Source of the DNA: JANNAV01 sp031384695
Lineage (GTDB): Bacteria; Pseudomonadota; Alphaproteobacteria; Rhodobacterales; Rhodobacteraceae
DNA length: 10,544 bases
NCBI GenBank assembly: GCA_031384695.1
Contig: JANNAV010000314.1
Coordinates: forward strand, 1-10,544
Direction of reading: 5' to 3'
The position numbers were made by a program, and so were the translations under genes. The stretch's first letter is position 1; each line of letters opens with the position of its first letter. Of this stretch, positions 7,243 through 10,544 are shown piece by piece. The notes beneath the pieces were generated by a model. The model saw nothing but the letters and a program-made list of their open reading frames with translations. It was not told the DNA's origin and made no database searches.

Positions 7243-8477
7243 CCGTCAAGCCGGAAGAACAGCGCCTTCAGATAGCCGCTTTCGGCCAGTTGCGGCAGCA
7301 TCGGATGATCCGGTCCCGCATGGCCCGTGTGCAGCAACTGCGCCCGCCGCCCACCCCGCCCGATACCGCGCCCGCAGGCATTGCGGAACGATGCCAGATC
7401 AACCGCATGCGAGCATGAACACAGCACCAGATATCCCCCCGGTGCCACCAAGGGGGCCGCCAGCCGTGCTACCCGCTCATAGGCGCGCAACCCCGCCTCC
7501 AGCGCCGGTTTGGCGGGGGCAAAGGCGGGTGGGTCGCAAACCACCAGATCAAACTGCGCGGCCTCGGTGGCAAGCGCCTCCAGCACCTCGAACGCATCGC
7601 CTTGGCGGGCGGTAAAACGGCTGGCAAAACCCGAAGCCGCAGCACCCTGTGCCGCCAACGCCAGGGCCGCCGCCGACGCATCGACGCATAGCGCCGAAAC
7701 AGCACCCCCCGCCAGCGCCGCAAGGCCAAAGCCGCCCACATGGCTGAACAGATCCAGCACCCGCGCGCCCCTGGCAAGGCTGGCGGCAAACGCATGGTTC
7801 GGGCGCTGATCGAAGAACAACCCGGTTTTCTGCCCGCCCAACACGTCCGCCATATAGGTGGCGCCGTTCATCGGCACCGCCAGCACACCGTCCACCGCAC
7901 CGCGCAACACCACAGTTTCCTCGGCCAGCCCTTCCAGCCCGCGCGCGCGCCCGGTGCCGTTTTTCACCACCCGCGCCACACCCGTCACCGCAACCAGTGC
8001 CGCCACCAGCGGCGCAAGACGCGCCTCGGCCCAGGCCGCGTTGGGCTGTATCACCGCAAGATCGCCGAACCGGTCGATCACGATGCCCGGCAAGCCATCG
8101 GCCTCGGCATGCACCAGCCGGTAATAGGGGGCGTCAGAAAGCCGCGCTCGCAGCGCCAACGCGCGGGCAAGCCGCACCTCGAACCACGCCTGATCCACCA
8201 CCGCGTCCGGGTCGCGGTCCAGCATGCGGGCGATGATCCTTGATCGGGTGTTCACCGTCACCAGCCCAAGCACCCGGCGATCCGCATCCTCCAGCACCGC
8301 AAGCGCCCCCGGCTCAAGGCTTTGGGTGCGCCGGTCGGTGACCAACTCATCGGCGTAAACCCAGGGAAAACCATGCCGCAGCGCACGCGCTTCGGCCTTC
8401 GGCTTCAGGCGCACCACGGGCAAAGCCTTTTCTGGGGCGGCATCATCGGCGGGATTGGACAAAGGGAAGGGCGTCAT
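7239..8477 (-). CDS. rlmI: RlmI-type 23S rRNA (cytosine-5) methyltransferase
   Basis: Class I SAM-dependent methyltransferase of the RlmI family; the E. coli enzyme makes m5C1962 in 23S rRNA. 412 residues against about 396 in E. coli. N-terminal PUA domain (about 21-95) with HGFPWVYADEL (35-45); a middle domain with EADGLPGIVIDRFGDL (125-140); then the Rossmann core: SAM-binding ARVLDLFSHVGGFGLAAL (238-255), CDPPAFAP (314-321), and CSCSHAV (353-359) with the catalytic-type cysteines, ending in a conserved GYLKALFFRLD. Its stop overlaps the start of the PIN gene. It lies 44 nt downstream of the lipoprotein gene and may share its transcript. The ATG at 8475-8477 lies exactly in the loop of a perfect hairpin (8462-8488). 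A GTG around codon 21 is a possible alternative start. Confidence 0.93.
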   Translation of the reverse strand: MTPFPLSNPADDAAPEKALPVVRLKPKAEARALRHGFPWVYADELVTDRRTQSLEPGALAVLEDADRRVLGLVTVNTRSRIIARMLDRDPDAVVDQAWFEVRLARALALRARLSDAPYYRLVHAEADGLPGIVIDRFGDLAVIQPNAAWAEARLAPLVAALVAVTGVARVVKNGTGRARGLEGLAEETVVLRGAVDGVLAVPMNGATYMADVLGGQKTGLFFDQRPNHAFAASLARGARVLDLFSHVGGFGLAALAGGAVSALCVDASAAALALAAQGAAASGFASRFTARQGDAFEVLEALATEAAQFDLVVCDPPAFAPAKPALEAGLRAYERVARLAAPLVAPGGYLVLCSCSHAVDLASFRNACGRGIGRGGRRAQLLHTGHAGPDHPMLPQLAESGYLKALFFRLDG

Positions 8478-8488
8478 GCCCTTCCCTT
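8462..8488 (-). promoter_or_regulatory. Perfect hairpin around the rlmI start codon
   Basis: Perfect 11-bp inverted repeat, aagggaagggc (8462-8472) and gcccttccctt (8478-8488), with a 5-nt loop. In the minus-strand mRNA the 5' arm is AAGGGAAGGGC, which carries the purine-rich ribosome site. The loop is AUGAC, starting with the rlmI start codon, and the 3' arm is made of codons 2-6. The ribosome site is thus paired while the AUG is exposed. No T-run follows on either strand, so it is not a standard terminator. Confidence 0.75.
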
Positions 8489-8521
8489 ACTGTGTTCTTT
8501 TGCCGCTGAAAAGGGGTTGGC

Positions 8522-9214
8522 CTATTGCACCGGAACCACCGATGCCCCGCCATCTGCGCGCGAAACCAAAGTCTCGCCCGGTTGCAACACCACCGCCCTG
8601 GACAACTCACGCCGCAACACTTGCGTCAGCCGCTCGACGATCACGATCCGCTGCGTGCGCCCCGCCTCGTCTTCCTCGATCGCGCGCTGGCCGCCCGACG
8701 CTTTGGCATCCGCCACAATCTGGCGCGGCCCGTCGATCACCTCGCCGGTTGCCGCATCGCGCACCGTCATCAGGAACACCACATTATGCACCCCGCCGAC
8801 CGTATAGCGGGCTTTTGCGGTGATGGCATGGAACCGTTCCAGCTCGACCCCCAGCGTAACCTTGCGCCCCGAGGTCATCGGCCCGGTGGCATTCGCGGCG
8901 GCCTCTTCGATGATGGCTTGCACCTGGGTTTTGCGGTTGGCCAAAGGCTCGCCGTGCCACACGATGTCAGCCACCGGATAGAACACATTGGCTTCCGACA
9001 CGCGCAGGCTTTTCGGCACGCTCACGACCACCGATTGCACGTCATATTGCGCCGCCAGCACCGTCTGCTGGCTGGGATCAATCAACGCCGTGCCTTGGGG
9101 TAGCACCCCGCTCAGCGCCACCGGGGGTGCCACCGCGCGGCTGGGCGGCGCCTGCACACAGGCCGCAAGCGACAGCGCCACCACGATCACCGAAAGTTTA
9201 AGGCCGTTCGTCAT
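8522..9214 (-). CDS. Small predicted lipoprotein (possibly DUF6778)
   Basis: 230-residue predicted lipoprotein of unknown function. The signal peptide ends in LSLAAC with C19, followed by VQ. The mature part contains a segment with VVVSVPKSLRVSEANVFYPVADIVW (65-89), then WHGEPLANRKTQVQAIIEEA, and a C-terminal charged stretch with VIVERLTQVLRREL. It resembles Rhodobacterales lipoproteins that I recall as DUF6778, but the family name is a memory match only. The ATG at 9214 is well supported: AAGGAGGG lies 8 nt upstream, the best Shine-Dalgarno in the window. The frame runs upstream to 9331, but that part has no ribosome site and would put the signal peptide inside. rlmI follows after 44 nt. The gene is divergent from edd across 347 bp. 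Confidence 0.85.
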   Translation of the reverse strand: MTNGLKLSVIVVALSLAACVQAPPSRAVAPPVALSGVLPQGTALIDPSQQTVLAAQYDVQSVVVSVPKSLRVSEANVFYPVADIVWHGEPLANRKTQVQAIIEEAAANATGPMTSGRKVTLGVELERFHAITAKARYTVGGVHNVVFLMTVRDAATGEVIDGPRQIVADAKASGGQRAIEEDEAGRTQRIVIVERLTQVLRRELSRAVVLQPGETLVSRADGGASVVPVQ

Positions 9215-9261
9215 AGCGTCACCCTCCTTGGGCCGTTCACCCTGATTTAAGGAAACGTTAT

Positions 9262-9289
9262 TGGTTAATTGTGGCCGATTTGCGGTCAA
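9262..9289 (-). promoter_or_regulatory. Candidate promoter of the lipoprotein gene
   Basis: On the minus strand TTGACC (9284-9289, five of six to consensus) is followed after 16 nt by TAACCA (9262-9267, three of six). This would put the transcript start about 40 nt upstream of the ATG at 9214, with the strong ribosome site in the leader. Visual match only. Confidence 0.3.
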
Positions 9290-9358
9290 TCCCGGGAAGT
9301 GTCGCGGCAACTGTGGCCAAATTGGCGTCAAAGCGCCCCTCGCGTGCCCGCGAAGCGA

Positions 9359-9402
9359 CTGCGAAATGCCTGCGAAATAACTGCGAAATAACTGCGAAAT
9401 GA
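9359..9402. repeat. Four tandem copies of an 11-bp unit
   Basis: Units ctgcgaaatgc (9359-9369), ctgcgaaataa (9370-9380), ctgcgaaataa (9381-9391) and ctgcgaaatga (9392-9402). The first nine bases are identical in all four; the last two vary. The 11-bp period is close to one DNA turn, so the ctgcgaaat cores lie on nearly the same face of the helix, as expected for cooperative protein binding. Simple slippage is the alternative. Confidence 0.9.
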
Positions 9403-9448
9403 CATTGCCCTGCCGGGCCGTGGTGATACCCTCTGCCCTGCAAACCGT

Positions 9449-9480
9449 CCCGAAATGCCGCAGGCCCGAAATGCCGCAGG
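9449..9480. repeat. 16-bp perfect tandem repeat
   Basis: Two perfect adjacent copies of cccgaaatgccgcagg (9449-9464 and 9465-9480). Each contains cgaaatgc, the same core as the first unit of the 11-bp array 50-90 bp upstream, so the two repeats may share a recognition element. Confidence 0.9.
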
Positions 9481-9501
9481 TCCGTGCGGCCAGAACCGGT
9501 T

Positions 9502-9513
9502 GTTAGCGCTAAC
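9502..9513. promoter_or_regulatory. LacI-family-like operator upstream of edd
   Basis: Perfect 12-bp palindrome GTTAGCGCTAAC with a central CG, 48 nt before the edd start codon. The form is typical of LacI-family operators, many of which control sugar catabolism genes. It would overlap or abut a weak -35-like TTGTTA (9500-9505), consistent with repression by blocking polymerase. The regulator itself is not in this window; the assignment is by motif resemblance. Confidence 0.6.
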
Positions 9514-9561
9514 GGAGTGTGCTAAGACCGGCAAAAGCCCCCCTTGCCCCAGAGGCCCCCC

Positions 9562-10544
9562 ATGCCGCTTCATCCCGCGATAGACCGTATCACCGACACC
9601 ATCCGCGCCCGTTCGCGCGCCAGCCGCGACGCCTATCTGGGCCGCATCCGCCGTGCCGCCGAAAACGGCCCCGCGCGCGGTCATCTCAGTTGCGGCAATC
9701 AGGCCCATGCCTATGCGGCGATGGGCGACGACAAGACCGCCCTCGCGGCAGCACGCGCGCCCAACATCGGTATCGTCACGTCGTACAATGATATGCTGTC
9801 GGCGCATCAGCCCTATGAAACCTATCCTGCGCTGATCCGGTCAGTGGCGCGCCGGGTGGGGGCCACCGCCCAAGTGGCGGGCGGCGTACCCGCGATGTGC
9901 GACGGGGTAACCCAGGGCCGCGCGGGGATGGAGTTGTCGCTGTTTTCCCGCGATGTGATCGCACTGGCCGCAGGCGTGGCCCTGTCGCACAACACCTTCG
10001 ATTCAGCACTGTTCCTCGGGGTCTGCGACAAGATCGTGCCCGGCCTGGTGATCGCAGCGGCTTCGTTCGGCCATCTGCCTGCGGTGTTCGTACCGGCGGG
10101 GCCGATGCCCTCGGGCCTGCCCAATGACGAGAAATCCCGCATCCGCAATCTTTTTGCCACCGGCGAGGTGGGGCGCGAGGCGCTGATGGCGGCCGAAATG
10201 GCCTCCTATCACGGCCCCGGCACCTGCACCTTCTACGGCACCGCCAATACCAACCAGATGCTGATGGAGTTCATGGGTCTGCACCTGCCCGGCGCCTCGT
10301 TCGTGAACCCCGGCACCCCCCTGCGTGACGCTTTGACCGATGCCGCAGTAACCCGCGCCGCAGCCATCACCGCCTTGGGCAACGATTACCGCCCCGCAGG
10401 CGAGGTGCTGGACGAGCGCGCCTATGTGAACGGCCTTGTCGGCCTGATGGCCACCGGCGGCTCCACCAATCTGGTGCTGCATCTGCCCGCGATGGCCCGC
10501 GCCTCGGGCGTGCTGCTCGATCTGCAGGATTTCGCCGATATCAG
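9562..10544 (+). CDS. edd: Phosphogluconate dehydratase, N-terminal part (cut by window edge)
   Basis: 6-phosphogluconate dehydratase of the Entner-Doudoroff pathway, converting 6-phosphogluconate to 2-keto-3-deoxy-6-phosphogluconate with an iron-sulfur cluster; cytoplasmic. 327 codons of about 600 are present. Motifs of the IlvD/Edd family: NIGIVTSYNDMLSAHQPYE (68-86), GGVPAMCDGVTQG (107-119) with C113, LFLGVCDKIVPG (150-161) with C155, GPMPSG (180-185) and GTCTFYGTANTNQM (220-233) with C222; these cysteines are the expected cluster ligands. The DMLSAHQPYE form and the length of the N-terminal region favour Edd over dihydroxyacid dehydratase (IlvD). The ATG at 9562 has AGAGG about 7 nt upstream. 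The palindrome at 9502-9513 suggests control by a LacI-family repressor; eda and other sugar genes may lie beyond the edge. Confidence 0.95.
   Translation, partial: MPLHPAIDRITDTIRARSRASRDAYLGRIRRAAENGPARGHLSCGNQAHAYAAMGDDKTALAAARAPNIGIVTSYNDMLSAHQPYETYPALIRSVARRVGATAQVAGGVPAMCDGVTQGRAGMELSLFSRDVIALAAGVALSHNTFDSALFLGVCDKIVPGLVIAAASFGHLPAVFVPAGPMPSGLPNDEKSRIRNLFATGEVGREALMAAEMASYHGPGTCTFYGTANTNQMLMEFMGLHLPGASFVNPGTPLRDALTDAAVTRAAAITALGNDYRPAGEVLDERAYVNGLVGLMATGGSTNLVLHLPAMARASGVLLDLQDFADI

Larger units (their letters stand above)
9215..9561. other. Divergent intergenic region, lipoprotein gene / edd
   Basis: 347 bp without a supported gene, holding both genes' control signals. From the lipoprotein side: its Shine-Dalgarno, then an AT-rich stretch at 9244-9270. 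An imperfect 19-bp direct repeat (9271-9289 and 9313-9331, 15 of 19 identical) carries a TTGAC element on the minus strand in each copy. The 11-bp x4 array (9359-9402), the 16-bp x2 repeat (9449-9480) and the palindrome (9502-9513) follow toward edd. The frames crossing it look like chance. Confidence 0.8.

Noticed and set aside
9359..9480. Possible CRISPR array
   Set aside because: Units are 11 and 16 bp and directly adjacent, with no unique spacers and no cas genes.
9328..9807. Minus-strand open frame overlapping the start of edd
   Set aside because: Glycine- and arginine-rich shadow of edd crossing the repeat array; no motif or ribosome site.

Overview
The window is GC-rich and densely coded, with no tRNA, rRNA, insertion sequence, prophage or CRISPR array that I can see. 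Gene content suggests an alphaproteobacterium, most likely of the Rhodobacterales: a DksA that has lost three of its four zinc-finger cysteines, a DUF2927-type lipoprotein, a CoxE-like VWA protein with a DVGGS motif, and Edd of the Entner-Doudoroff pathway. That assignment is inference from family resemblance.

Layout. 1-840 (minus): 280 N-terminal residues of an FAD-dependent aromatic-ring-hydroxylase-type monooxygenase, cut by the window edge. 841-989: an intrinsic terminator and a 19-bp tandem repeat. 990-1412 (minus): dksA. 1413-1605: divergent promoter region. 1606-2445 (plus): MoxR-type AAA+ ATPase. 2446-3162: a 717-bp gap with no convincing gene, AT-rich at first and then GC-rich and dense in perfect and nested inverted repeats; it is a candidate structured RNA or long leader. 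3163-6695 (plus): an operon-like run of DUF2927 lipoprotein, 56-aa membrane protein with a GTG start, CoxE-like VWA protein and M48 metallopeptidase. 6700-9214 (minus): PIN-domain protein, RlmI-type 23S rRNA methyltransferase (coupled by a GTGA overlap) and a small lipoprotein. 9215-9561: divergent regulatory region with an 11-bp x4 tandem array, a 16-bp x2 repeat and a LacI-family-like palindrome. 9562-10544 (plus): first 327 codons of edd.

How the genes may work together. MoxR ATPases and VWA proteins act as chaperone-like pairs that insert cofactors or remodel complexes. Here the two partners lie on one strand but are separated by the structured region, a lipoprotein and a tiny membrane protein, and are followed by a membrane-anchored M48 protease, which suggests a shared envelope-related role. 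The PIN protein has no visible antitoxin and is coupled instead to an rRNA methyltransferase. The rlmI start codon sits exactly in the loop of a perfect 11-bp hairpin that also contains its Shine-Dalgarno. Best candidates for new biology are the structured region 2705-3135, the rlmI start hairpin with the PIN coupling, and the repeat-plus-operator array upstream of edd.
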